This document shows positions 1-11,026 of a stretch of 64,000 nt of DNA, piece by piece. The notes beneath the pieces were generated by a model, which was given only the letters and a program-made list of their open reading frames with translations, was not told the origin of the DNA and made no database searches. The DNA is from Apodospora peruviana (lineage: Eukaryota > Ascomycota > Sordariomycetes > Sordariales > Lasiosphaeriaceae), in assembly GCA_033439685.1 (NCBI GenBank), contig JAUEDM010000006.1, positions 1,798,001-1,862,000 on the forward strand. The letters are read 5' to 3'. How positions within the stretch are numbered: the first letter of the stretch is position 1; every line of letters starts with the position of its first letter. Position numbers and translations under genes: made by a program.

Positions 1-1176
1 GTTCAGGCCATCGCCAGAATCATAGAGCGATCTCACCTTTTGGGATTCCCTTTCCACATCCATCGACACGACGCGGATGCTAGGTATCGACGGCGACTCT
101 TCCTTTGTTGATGCACGCGGTCCCTCCTCGGTCGCGTCGCCGCCCGGCATTACCCCTGTATATTCGGGTGCAGGTGCCGGGCTTGCGACCGGGTCTTCTG
201 ATTTCGCCATGGAAGATGCGGCCAGCATGTCAGCGCGGCCGCCAAACATAATACTGCCTCGTTTCGAAAACGACAAATTGCTAAAGTCGTCCCAGAGGCT
301 GTCCTCGGGAATGGGGGTTGTAATGGGCATAAATTCGGTATCTATTGTTGGCTGAGGTGAGACGGAACGACGACCCCTGCCGGTCAGGGACCGTGCTGCA
401 GATTTGGGCGAATCGGGAGGATTAGGCGAGCCCCGCATGGTGGCGGGAGGCGCATCCGGGGATGTAACCTTGTCGTCGTCGCCAAGCGTCTTCTTGCGCA
501 ACCGTTTTGCTCCCAAGCTACTCACAGACCGGAGGCTGAATGACTTTCCTATCTTTTGGGTAAACGAACTCGTCCGCGAGGGTGACTGTGAATGCTGCGG
601 CGGTGGCTGCGTATGTGTCGACTCGGAGGGTGGCTCAGTTTCGGTCTGCTGTGGTGTTGCCGGGCGCGGTGGTGGACAAGTCGAAAGCCTCAAGGGAGCC
701 GGACGAAGAGACGCGTTGGCTTCCTCGATGGTGGGAGACGCGGGGCCGCTAGTCTGCTGCTCATCGACCGAATACACCGAAGGCGCGTCGGAAACGTCGT
801 CTAGGATTTTCTCATACACCAAAACGTCGTCGCCCTCTTCCCGGATCGTGACGGACGATGAGGTTGGAGCGAGTCCCGAGTCCCTCCTCCAGTCGTCAGC
901 GTGCGCGTAATGCGACCGCTGTGTCCGGAATAGAGGGTGTTCCTCTTGCGGTGGAGGAACAGGCGGTGCGGCGACGACGATAGGGATGCCTGAGGAGACG
1001 GTGAACTGAGGCCGCGTCATGCGCAGAGGGTTCCGCGGAGGAATGGGAATTGGCGGCTCGGCCTGCTTCGTTTGCTCGTAGCGGAGAGCGACCAGGCCGG
1101 TGTCCTCTCGGAATGCGGCGAGTCGTGCTGCCGGCCGCGTCTTGTGGCGCATGCTGGGGATTTTCTGAGGTGCCAT
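1..1176 (-). CDS. Unknown disordered Ser/Pro-rich protein, N-terminal part (runs off left edge)
   Basis: One reading frame is open without a stop from an ATG at 1176 down to base 1, so at least 392 residues are present and the C-terminus lies outside the window. The protein begins MAPQKIPSMRHKTRPAAR and is rich in Pro, Ser, Thr and charged residues. It has short hydrophobic patches (PIVVAAPPVPPP) but no signal peptide or clear membrane segment. Patches that look conserved rather than random are RDSGLAPTSSS, a DDVLVYEKILDD acidic stretch, KSFSLRSVSSLGAKRLRKK and DSLWDDFSNLSFSKRGSIMFGG. I do not recognise the family. The Ser-rich basic motifs could be phosphorylation sites of a signalling or cytoskeletal scaffold, but that is a guess. 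The start is the first ATG of the frame. No intron is needed in the visible part. Confidence 0.75.
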   Translation of the reverse strand, partial: MAPQKIPSMRHKTRPAARLAAFREDTGLVALRYEQTKQAEPPIPIPPRNPLRMTRPQFTVSSGIPIVVAAPPVPPPQEEHPLFRTQRSHYAHADDWRRDSGLAPTSSSVTIREEGDDVLVYEKILDDVSDAPSVYSVDEQQTSGPASPTIEEANASLRPAPLRLSTCPPPRPATPQQTETEPPSESTHTQPPPQHSQSPSRTSSFTQKIGKSFSLRSVSSLGAKRLRKKTLGDDDKVTSPDAPPATMRGSPNPPDSPKSAARSLTGRGRRSVSPQPTIDTEFMPITTPIPEDSLWDDFSNLSFSKRGSIMFGGRADMLAASSMAKSEDPVASPAPAPEYTGVMPGGDATEEGPRASTKEESPSIPSIRVVSMDVERESQKVRSLYDSGDGLN

Positions 1177-4100
1177 AGGCTGGATTGCTGCTCCTTCCCG
1201 AGTCTTTCTGCAATGGCGCGGTACAAGGTCGGTCTCTGTCCTGTGAGAAGAGCGCTGTCCGCTTTCTCACTACTTGCTGCAGCTGCACCTCGGCAGGACG
1301 CCTTGTTTGTTAACACGGAGTGAGAAGGTTCGACGAGTGGCCCCGGTCAGTCTGGCGAGGGAGACAAGAGTGGATAAGAGTGAGTTGGGAAGCTTGAAGC
1401 GACGACCGGCCTTTATTTTGGAAAATTGGAAGGACTGGAAGGTTGGTGACCACCGAAAGCTTTTTCCAACCCGGCTTGCGTCGATGACGAGTAGCGCTGC
1501 TAGGTGCTTGACCGCGCCTGAGCTAAATCGGCAAAAGGCTGGGAGCGTGCAACATCGACGTCGGGTCTTGGGGAAAATATGTCGTAGCGCATACCCGGGT
1601 GTCCGAGGTGAATGGTAAGTGAAAAGCCGGGTACGAAGTGAGGCAGGTATGATTACTAGGTACCTTGAGGTATTAAGTTTTAGCAAGAAAGCCAGGAAGG
1701 ACCAATGTGGGCACGGTTGGGTTCGTCGAGGTTGGGTTTGGACTTGGGAGGGGGAGAGGAACAAGGCAAGCCGATCGAGGGTAGGTAACGCGACGAGAAA
1801 GGGTCTTGATTAATCTACCTACTCGGTTTGTTTGGGGGACGGGATGGAAGCGGCGAGCCTTCCATTCACGGGTGCTTGTATCGACGGGAGCTTCCTTCGT
1901 GCCCTGTCTTTCAACTCAACTTCACCCCACATCACGATACTCGTTTCTTTCACACCCGCCCAGGTAGGCCCGGAGCTGCTGCAGGTCACACAAAAAGGGG
2001 CTGCTCGGTCTTTTTTTCTTTATTGCTCTGCGCGGGTAGATCGTGTAGGTACACGTTGTTTCTCCTTGGACGCACTGGAAGTGGATCTTGGATCGTGGCT
2101 CTCGGCTGTCAACCAGACAAAGCTTGCCACCTTTGAAAGTCCCCAGTTCCCCATCCACCCCTGCGATTGGTGTTTGTGTACTGCATGTAATATCTCCAAG
2201 GTACTTACAGACATTGGCCAAGACCAAACACTGCGGCCCAACCCGTTACTCGAATGACAGCTCGCCATGGTGGCCCATTTGACATGTATGTACGTGTCAT
2301 TCAGGTAATATTTCGGAGGCTCCTCTTGACCTACCACGCCCCAGATCCACAACAGCTTGAGACAGGGCCAATGTCTCTGGATAAAATCTGGATCAGAGGC
2401 GTCCATGGCGTTTGTCTGGTTTAAACAAAGCATTGAATTTCAAAGATAAAACGATAATCCCCATCTGGACCCTCCCATGTACAGCTTAGACAGCCGTCCC
2501 ATCCCGTGTCTGAAAATTGCCTAATCCGTCCACTCGGAATGGAAATAGACGGCACTCCCAACGAACCACGAACCGACCCGGGAAGGCAAAGCAAAGCACG
2601 GGCTCGACACACAGATTTTGGGGATTCTAGTTCCCTATTCCTGCCTTTTATCTCTTTGAAAACCTTACAAGTTGTTTGTGACACGGACGTCCAAATGAAA
2701 GGGAGGAAAACGGAATTACGATAGAAACTTTTTTTGGTTGCTCATTATCCACCTGTTGGTCACCATATGCGGGTGATCACACACGCACGGAAGCCAGGGT
2801 CCGATTACACTACAAAGCGGCTGGCTAGCAAAGGAGGAGGGTCATGGTGGTCGAAGTGATTGGAGCCAATAACTGACGTGGCAATTTAGCCAGCTCATTC
2901 ATACATCTCTTGTCACCCCCCGCTCGATCGAATTATTACTCACTTGCAAACTCTTTGCCTCTGCGATGCATTGTGTCCATTGTATCCGTTGTCAGACTGA
3001 GGTCTTTCATTCCGTGTCGTCGTCGATTGCAAGTTTTAGTGACGAAGTGGGTCTTCCACTTACACGCAAGTTCCAGGGATGATAAGTATGGCTTCATTGG
3101 GCTTCAACGAACCATCGAACAAGATGCAGTAAACTAGGTAACTGCCAAGGTCAGCAAATGTTCAAATCCTGTTTTCTTTTGCTTCCATGATCTCTAGAAT
3201 TACCTCCAGCAAGCCAGGTCACGCCACGACAAACTCACCCACGAGGTATTTATTCCATTGGAGGTGATCGCAGTCCAAAGTACCAGTAATAAGATGGTGC
3301 TGTTAGTGAAGCTCAATTTTACAGCCAAAAATCATCCTCTCTACTAGCCCTACTAACAGCCGTTCCATCGCCCAAACCACGTCGCCTATTCCGTACAAGA
3401 CCAAAGTCAATATGTCTCCATCTACCGAACCAAAATCCAATACCATATATATCTTCACCCACCACTATAGATCCTTCTCGGCCCTTCAATACATAGGTAT
3501 TACCAAGCATAATCCGTCAGACAATGTGTTAAGTGCCGTTGGGAGTTCTATCCTGACAGCTGTCCGTGTGTGCTCGGTCCCTTGCAGCTTGCATACGAAA
3601 ACCGCACTCTGATTCGTTCCTTGTTTCCATCGACTGCACTGCAAAACACATTCACTTCAATCCTTCCTGCATACAACAGACGGCCGGATACGCACGAGAC
3701 AAACATCCTTCATTATGGTTAACCACCCTGAGCTCAAGCCCTGCAATCAACAGCTGCCGCTAGCGCTGCTACCCTCTTCTTCGTTGACCGCGGAAACGAA
3801 GGTGTGTTTGTGCCTGAGGGTACTCTGAGGTTCTATCAAAGCCGGGATGTTTGTTGGTCATACCCTACCTGAGTTATCTCAACCTGGAAACCCATCCACC
3901 TAACCAACGGTCTCCTCTTTCCTTGCCCCATCATTCCCACAATATAACCCGGTCGTCCGGATTGAACGCACTTAGGTGGGCTGTTAATTCCCAGGAAAGA
4001 AAAGGTAGGTAGGCGAGGGTCCCAATCTCGGTAGCCCGGCCAGTTCGATTCTCCTCATCCCGGTCATCATAAAGCCCATGTCATATAAAATACTCACGTA

Positions 4101-4390
4101 TAAGGCCTCGAAGGAGGCGAACTCGGTAAGAACGGGGGAAGGAAAGAGCACATTTTTACCAGACACACACCTGTTCAACTGCCTAGGTAGACGCCGTGGA
4201 GAGTTCATTCTTTGCAAACAGAACATGAATCTATTCCAATTCCTCGTCAACCCATCATTTCGTCTTGAACCACCCCGACCCACCCTAAACCCTCTTAAGG
4301 GGACGTGTGTATACTTGTATCTGTGGCTATATCTATGCAAATAAAAGCTCAAGCTACTCGTCGTCAACGAACAGCCAAGATCAGGTCTAT
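1177..4390. other. Intergenic, about 3.2 kb, no supported gene
   Basis: This lies between two minus-strand genes and should hold the promoter of the left-edge gene and the 3' flank of the ankyrin-DIL gene. Short open frames exist on both strands (for example 1270-1764 minus and 1832-2257 plus), but none has recognisable composition, splice partners or domains. A TAGGTACCTT element sits at about 1657-1666. Confidence 0.6.
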
Positions 4391-7117
4391 CTAGACCTCC
4401 TCATTCTCCCAGTCCTTCTCCCCAAACATCGGCCCCTGCTTCTTATTCCCGCTAACATTCGCCTCAATCTTTTCCAAAAACTCGGGCGGTATAGTCGGTA
4501 TATACTTACGCTCCCTTTCCCGATTAACCCCACCGAACCCAGCCCCGTAGCTCACCAGCATGTCCGTCATGCTCGGCAGCGTGAACGGCAGCATGAGCGC
4601 CGGATCCAGCAACAAATTGGCTGGCGCCTCCTCCTCATCCTCGTCCGACCCTTCTCTACCACCCATTCTCGGAGTCCCATGGACGCTACCACCGCCCGGG
4701 GTACCTTCTTCCCTGTTGCTCCCGTTCGACGGTTTTGCCGGCGTGGCTGGCGCGCTATCTGCTCCAGTTCCAAATTTTGCTGACTTAGGGGACGACGCCA
4801 CATTGTTACGGTTGCGCTCCCGCCGCAAGGCAGCCTCCTTCTGGATAGCAGCGAGGTACTTCATCGCGCTCTTGGGCAGCCCCTTCTCGCCCACCTCGGG
4901 CCGGTAGTGCGTCGCGGCGTGAATCAGCTGCTGCGGGCTGAGCGCCTTGAGCTGCTGCAGCGTTCCCACAAGCGCCTCCAAATCGTCGGCGCCCAGCGAC
5001 GAGAAGCATTGCAACCACTGCAGGAGCTGGATGACCGGAGATAGGTGTCTCCTTGCCGCGTCAACAGTGTTCTCCCCGCTCGACTTCATCTCACCTCCCT
5101 CGTAATGCTCGGGCTGCCGGTTGTTCGCCCGAGCCCAGTCCTCCAAAGCCGAAATGTTCATGCGGATCTGCATGGCCTTGGTGCGAGCGAGGTATTTTCG
5201 GCTCGACATGATACGGTTGAACAGTTCCGCGCCGAGCCAGTAAATTAGCTGTGAAATGACCTGTGCGGTAATCACCGAGTGGATGTCGTATAGGTCTAGT
5301 ACAAAAAGTGTAGATGAAAGCAGCGACGTCACGTTGCGCGGAGAAGGCTTGGCTCTTTCCTTCGGGGATGGTGGTCGGTAACGCTTCTCCAGCGGCTGTT
5401 CCTTAACTTCTTTCTTCCGCTTAAAAAGCTTCCACTCGTTTTGGAATGTAATATCCTCAAACCCAGGTATCGTTTCGTGATCCAACATGGCGGAATCCAG
5501 GACTTTGTCAAGCCGCCTCTCCGCATCTCGCACAATGAGAATAAATATTTCGTTAATCAACTCAGCAAGCTGTAGTTGGAATTCTGTGGTAGCCTCAACC
5601 AGGCCAGCATCTTTCTTAAGGTAGTGAAGTAGCAGTGTGGCGTTAGACATCCAGAAGGCAAGGATGGTCATGTCCCACTGGTATCTTTCCACTACGTCGT
5701 TGATCTTGTCCATGGCGGTGATGAGAAGCTTGGTGAGCAGCTCAGGACTCGAATGATAGTGCGCATATCTGGCACCCAAAAATATCATGTTCGCAGGAAC
5801 AGGCTTCTGCGATGGCGAGCGTTGGGGGGTCATGTTGGTAATGACTATGTCCAGGATACGGTTAAGTTCGTTCTCCTGGAAGACGAACATCTGATCGTGG
5901 AGACATCTCGACCAGTCAAACTCCTGCTGCTCTTCTTCAAACTCGTCCACAGGCTAATAGAGTCAGAACAATAATCGAACCATAGTGGAGGGTGGTTGCG
6001 AACCTCGGGCTGGTCATCAATTCCGACATTCCCCAAATCCACCTCCAAGTCGCGAGCGCTCTCCATCATCATCCGTCTGCGCATCTCATTCTCGGCTAAT
6101 TCCTCTTCGAATCTGTCTTGTGAGAATCCCGGATTGTAGAAGTCATCGGTAGCCCCGGCAGACCCGATACCGTAGCCGCTATCGTTGAGATAGTATGACA
6201 TGTCACTGTCAGGGGCCACAAAATCGAAGGCTGTCCTTCCCGAAGACGTTTTTGCTTCTGGAGAAGCCCCGTTGTCTAGGAGCAGCTTAGCGATGCCCTT
6301 GTGTCGATTTGTCATGGCCCACATCAGCGCGCTCCATTGGTTACGATCCTGCTTGTCAACATCTGCCCCGGCATCAATGAGCAACTGCACAACTGGTTCA
6401 TGACCCTGTCAACCGTATCAGCATTGGTGGGCTACTGAGTAGTGAAAGCCGAACTCACAAAACAGCTCGCATATATTAGAGCCGGTGTTCCTTCGTCGTC
6501 TGGCGCATTGACATCGACATACTGCTTGGCCGGGCCCTTGAGAATCTTGCGAACCGAGTCCACATTGCCGTTGCTCGCGGCCATAATAAATGCCTTTGTT
6601 AGCACATCCCTCTTGTGGTCCTCTGACACAGTCTCATCAGCTGCGACGGCATCCTCATCCTCGAATACCCCGCCGGCCGAGTGTGCGGCCTGAGCGGCGA
6701 GCATCTCCATAAGTCTTGTTTCGCTATCGGGCCCGCCCTTTGTTAAGTCCTCGCCGTAGTTTTTGTCGTCGAGAGAGAGATCGCCAAAGCTCAGGGGCTT
6801 CGCGATCATGGGCGAGGTTAGGAACTGCGATTGCCCTATGCGGGAGCTTAGCAAGAGCACCACCACCACCCAGGAAGTCGGTCCCAAGTATGACATCGGG
6901 ACATTGGAGCCGAGAGAGAATGAGATAACCAACCCTGCCATCCATCGTACATCTCGGTCTCTGGAACCAGCTCGGTCGGGACGTGTCTCCTGTCGTCAAG
7001 GGAGCGCGGAAGGTCGGCAGGCAGAGGCTTCTTCTTTTGTTGTTGATTTGGGGGTCCGCCGGCATTGTCGGCGGCACCGAAGCCGCCGTCATCAGAGCCA
7101 AAGCCCCCGAGATCCAT
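4391..7117 (-). CDS. Ankyrin-repeat and DIL (dilute) domain protein
   Basis: Four exons (7117-6934, 6835-6459, 6405-6004, 5953-4391) join in frame to 841 residues. All junctions are GT-AG, with donors GTTGGT, GTGAGT and GTTCGC. Residues about 1-130 are acidic and low complexity (MDLGGFGSDDGGFG). Ankyrin repeats follow at about 135-270, with GHEPVVQLLIDAGADVDKQD and NGASPEAKTSSGRTAFDF as typical repeat cores. Exon 4 carries a DIL domain of the kind found in class V myosin tails (core about 400-700, for example WMSNATLLLHYL and WLQCFSSLGADDLEALVGTLQQLKALS). The C-terminal part is low complexity and acidic and ends near KDWENEEV. There is no motor domain. Fungal proteins with this pairing are annotated as DIL and ankyrin proteins; a role in vesicle or organelle tethering is inferred from the DIL domain. 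The start is the first ATG of exon 1, and the N-terminus is Gly/Asp rich as in relatives I recall. Confidence 0.88.
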
Positions 7118-7775
7118 GGCCGTGTGTTGTGCGTGGCATGCGGCCGCCGTGTCTCATGCCCGTTGCTGCTGGTGATTGACGCACATCTGCTGGCGTCCGG
7201 GAGAGAAATGCCGTTGTCTTGGTTTCGAACGTGCGATGGCCACCTTGCTTGTACTCAGACTATCGTTCAACGGTTGGCCGGTGCTGGCATGTCACCAAAG
7301 TGGGCTGTGGGAGCCTGAAGTGGGATCGGTGGTCCGTGCATGACATTGATCGCCCTACGGATAGACTCCTTGGAGTCCTTGTAACCGTCGCCGTACAGGG
7401 TAGGTTCACTCCTCTGATGGGAGTACCTTGTGTACCTGAGCCACGGCTTTCGTCCCTCAACCTCTAGCGATTCCTTTTTCACAATCCACCAACCTGTATT
7501 ATTCTTCCTTTCATCGCATCCTCTACTCCAGCGCTTACGGCAACGAGTGCATATATCTCTGTAAAAGGAATCGGGAAACTGTGATCCACATTTTTGCTAA
7601 CAATTTCAAATCCAGGGAGGTACTGACTAGCTTAGACCACATATTCTAATTTCTGTTCTTTCTGTCCGAAATTATCAGCTCCAAATTGATGTACGAACTG
7701 TTCAAGCCCGACTCTTATGTCCAACTCGTCCGGGTAACTCCATCATAGGCCAGTTAGATCGGACACACCTCCACC
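7118..7775. other. Intergenic, promoter side of the ankyrin-DIL gene
   Basis: This 658-bp gap between two minus-strand genes holds the upstream region of the ankyrin-DIL gene and the 3' flank of allantoicase. Small overlapping ORFs (7219-7467 plus, 7260-7482 minus) have no recognisable content. I see no repeat or RNA gene. Confidence 0.55.
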
Positions 7776-8951
7776 TCAAAACGCCCGCTTAGCAAACACC
7801 CGCAGCCGCTTCACTCCCCCGTCCGGCACGATGATGAGCTTCACATGAGTGAACGGCTTGTCCTTAACCAAGCTCTCAGCCGGATGCTGCTGATCAGGGC
7901 CGCACTTGATGTCGTCAACAATTCCCATCCAACCCTCAGCATCTGCTCCCGGTTCTGACTGCTCTTTCCAGTCAATGGCTTCAAGTTTCACCTTCTGCGG
8001 AAAGTTGCCCCGGAAGTGAGCGGTATCGACAATAAAGCTCTGGATTAGGCCCGGCGCTCCGAGCCGGATGATGGTCCAGTCGAAATGCCCCTTTGTTCGA
8101 GAACGAGCGGTCTCCCATCCGTCGCCCATATCCTTGCCCCTGCCCGGCAGAATCAGGTTATCCTTGGTTCCGAAATGCTGGTCGCTGCAGGAAACAGCGA
8201 CTCCACCGTTTTGTGCAGCTGCCAGGTCGAAAATGGCCTCCTTGTCATCAGGGAAGACTGGCACGGCATGGCCAAAAAGACGGAATCTGGCGATGCCTCC
8301 ATCTGGGTACATGTTCAGCCTCACATGTGTGTACTGCTTCTCAGTCGGGCTGTCTAGTTTCCAGCCGAATCGTTGGGACGGACCACACTCTTGGATACCC
8401 AGGATGGTCTCCCAGCCGCCACGCTCGCCCTTCCATGAGAGCACCTCGTCGTCGTTCAGGTTGAAGCAGCCCTCGACCGAAATGGCGGGCGCATGGTTAC
8501 CATTGAAGAAGGCCGTGTCGACCTCGATTCCCTCAACGGTACCAGAGGCAACCCCCAACCGGATCACAACCCAGTCAAACGGTGCCTGGTTATGTCTTCT
8601 CGTCTCCCACCCGTCGTACCAAGCACCGGTGAAGACCATCTTCCCCGGTTGTCTGATCGGGGCGGTGGGAGTGAGGAGATTTGAGGCTTCGGCGAACCAT
8701 TCGTCCGAGAAGCCTAACACTTTGCCACCCAAAGCCGCGGAAATCAAGTCTGTGATGAGAAGCGATGATCAGCCGCTGAGCATAGGTAACAATGTATACA
8801 CTTGACAACCCTTGATACGTAGTATCAAATCTCATGGTGTATAACTGAAGATTTACCAACCAATGCAACTGGAGCGGAAAGTTTGGTCAATGTCTTCGGC
8901 GGCAACCGGAGTAGCCTTGACGGCCTCGAGCTTGTATTCGATGTCTTCCAT
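7776..8951 (-). CDS. Allantoicase (allantoate amidinohydrolase)
   Basis: Two exons (8951-8861 and 8749-7776) give 354 residues, the usual size for the family. The enzyme hydrolyses allantoate to ureidoglycolate and urea in purine breakdown. The protein shows the tandem duplicated fold. The first half has GKVLGFSDEWFAEASNLL, GAWYDGWETRRHN and FDWVVIRLG with VDTAFFNGNHAP. The second half repeats the pattern with DGWETARSRTKGHFDWTIIRLG and VDTAHFRGNFPQ, each copy ending in a THVxLxxxPDGG segment. The intron (8860-8750) has a GTTGGT donor and a CACAG acceptor, splitting the Asp codon of CID-LISAAL. The first ATG of exon 1 (MEDIEYKLEA) is taken as start, because the upstream extension of this frame contains no ATG. 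It is divergent from the b561 gene. In fungi this gene is usually under GATA-factor nitrogen control and pathway induction, and GATA cores are visible upstream. Confidence 0.95.
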
Positions 8952-10226
8952 TTTATCCGGGAAGGAGCTGACGAAGCTATCCCTACCAAAATCTAGTAGT
9001 GTGTTGTAGTGGGCGTTAGCGTTGAGATCGTCGCTGACAATCAAATGTGATTGTGAAGGATTGATTTATGGACGTTAGAGGCAGAAAAGAGAGAAAGGGG
9101 TCAAAAGTAAAGAAGAAGACAGTCTAACTTGCGGACTTTAAGACACGTGCGTTTCTTGATTAAAAGATAATGACAACAGGGAAACACCAATCGTCCGAGT
9201 CCCGAAAATCAGTTGGCATTTAGGTAATACTGGTAACAGCTGGAGACCATGCTAGATGGACATCGGCCGGTTCCGAAGTCGCTCCTGTTGCCTCCTTCCA
9301 AGAGTGAGGTGCCTTTCGAGGCAAACATCAGGCAAGCGATGTTTTCCCATTCTCTGATGCACCACAGTCCCCACGACCACTCATGTCATCCAGTATGGAC
9401 GGGACGCCAGTGGAGTGCAGTAGCGCTGATGCCAGTGAAGTCTTGAGGGAATCATTCGTGACCACCCGCGGCCAGTGCTGCCCCGAACTCCCATCGGAAG
9501 TGGAGGCGGGGCTCGAACGGCGGACCCGACCGGTCCCGTCTACGGAGTACCTATCTTATCAGTCCACGGATAGCTTCGGTCCTTGTCCGACGGCGGGGAA
9601 GTCCAGAACTTCAAAACTTGTCCCCGCAGAAACCTGAAGTTGAAATTGCAAGCCGGTGATTGGCAGGGACACACCTAGGATAGCTTCCCTTCAGTGCCGT
9701 CATCATCCTTCTTGGCCACGCAATCGGATCAGTGAACCAGATGTCTGACTTTTATGTTGAGTAGTTGTAGATGCCTTCTAGCTGCCTCACAGTAATCCAA
9801 ACAAGTGTCTAAAACGTCGGTATACATCAAAGAAGCAGGCATTCACGCTCCCACGAACCGTCCTGACAAACCCTTCCGTAAGCCCATCCCGAAGCTTCAG
9901 ACTGGGAGGCTTGCATGTTTTATCTAGTGGCACAGGCAGGAAGGATTTGCCCATTTCAAGCCACCCGTTCAAACCGGAAGGGGGAGGAGCTGAGCAACCA
10001 TCTTGTCCGTATGAACGTACGTTACCTTAGCTTCCCCGCAGAATCAAATGCAGTGATATCAAGCTCCCGTCCGCACCGGCCGGCCCGACCCCAACCTCCA
10101 CCTTCAAAGTTCACGACCACAAGCCATCACTGCATGCCCAAAACGACTTATTAAAGTGACTTTATTTCTCGAATCCAAGTATAAGAGACGCGAAAAAAAC
10201 AAAACCCAAAAAAAAAAACAGACAAG
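8952..10226. promoter_or_regulatory. Divergent promoter region, allantoicase / b561
   Basis: About 1.3 kb separates the starts of allantoicase (minus) and the b561 gene (plus). GATA-factor core sites occur at 9165-9170 (AGATAA), 9552-9560 (TATCTTATC) and 9568-9573 (GGATAG). A TATAAGAG box at 10180-10187 lies about 40 nt before the b561 ATG. No ORF here looks coding. Confidence 0.5.
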
Positions 10227-11026
10227 ATGACTTCGCAACCAACCACTCAAGACTCTGACGCCCCTCTGGCTCCCACCGAAAGCGAACCGCTCCTAGGAAG
10301 ACCGGGCGACGCCGTCCAGAAACCAAATGCGCCCATGGTCAAAAACCTCTGGCTAGGTACCTATTGTACTATATACCAGACACACCCTAAAACTGACACA
10401 TATTTCCCGTATCTCTAGGAACAGGCTGGGTCGCCCAAGCCGGCGCCGTCCTCCTCCTCGCGGACGTCTGGTCCGGCGTCTTCATGCACAAGACCCTCCC
10501 GCTCGTCTCGCCGCACCCGCTGCTCCAGGCCTTGGGTGCATTCACCCTCGTCGAGGCGATCCTGATCCTGCAGCCGACGACGTCCCCCGAAACCAAACGT
10601 CTCGGCCAGCGCGCCCACGCCTCTCTGCAACTCCTATCCTTCGTCCTCTTCCTGACGGGAATCACCATCATCGAAACCAACAAGCATGTCAACCATGGCG
10701 AGCACTTCCACAGCCTGCACGGTCACCTGGGCGTGATCACGGGCGTGCTCTTGCTGGGCCAGTACCTGTTCGGCTTCCTCGTGTGGGCCGTCCCAGCGGC
10801 GTTCGGCGGCGAGGAGAAAGCAAAAGCGATGTGGAAGTATCACCGCTACGGCGGATACCTGTTGCTCATGCTCGTGCTGGCCACCATAGTCAGCGCTGTC
10901 GAAACGGACTATAACAAGGGGGTGCTGGACATCAAGATGTGGACTGTGGGCCTGGCTGTCGTACTCATTGTGATTGGCGTTTTCCCGCGGATCCAGCTGT
11001 CCAAGTTGGGGATTCAGCGGAGGTAG
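10227..11026 (+). CDS. Cytochrome b561-type transmembrane protein
   Basis: Exons 10227-10356 and 10419-11026 join to 245 residues. The intron is 62 nt, with donor GTACCT, branch CTGAC and acceptor CTAG. Residues 1-40 are a soluble N-terminus containing a SEPLLGRPG stretch. Six hydrophobic helices follow. Histidines are placed as expected for two transmembrane haem ligations: His76 (PHPLLQ), His110 (RAHASLQ), His144/146 (HSLHGHLG) and His185 (KYHRYGGY). Family members move electrons across membranes, usually from ascorbate to ferric iron or monodehydroascorbate. No DOMON or other extra domain is present. Which membrane it occupies cannot be read from the sequence, although a dileucine-like SEPLLG near the N-terminus is compatible with vacuolar or endosomal targeting (inference). 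It has a TATA-like box about 40 nt upstream and an A-rich leader directly before the ATG. Confidence 0.88.

Noticed and set aside
1270..1764. 164-codon minus ORF just upstream of the left-edge gene
   Set aside because: It has random composition, lies in the likely promoter and leader of the left-edge gene, and competes with a plus-strand ORF of similar length.
8068..8805. 245-codon ORF antisense to allantoicase
   Set aside because: It overlaps the allantoicase coding exon completely, and the allantoicase repeats are unmistakable.
9505..9535. Reverse-strand GTTCGAGCCCC resembling a tRNA B-box
   Set aside because: The flanking bases cannot form a T-stem, and no A-box is found at the expected distance.
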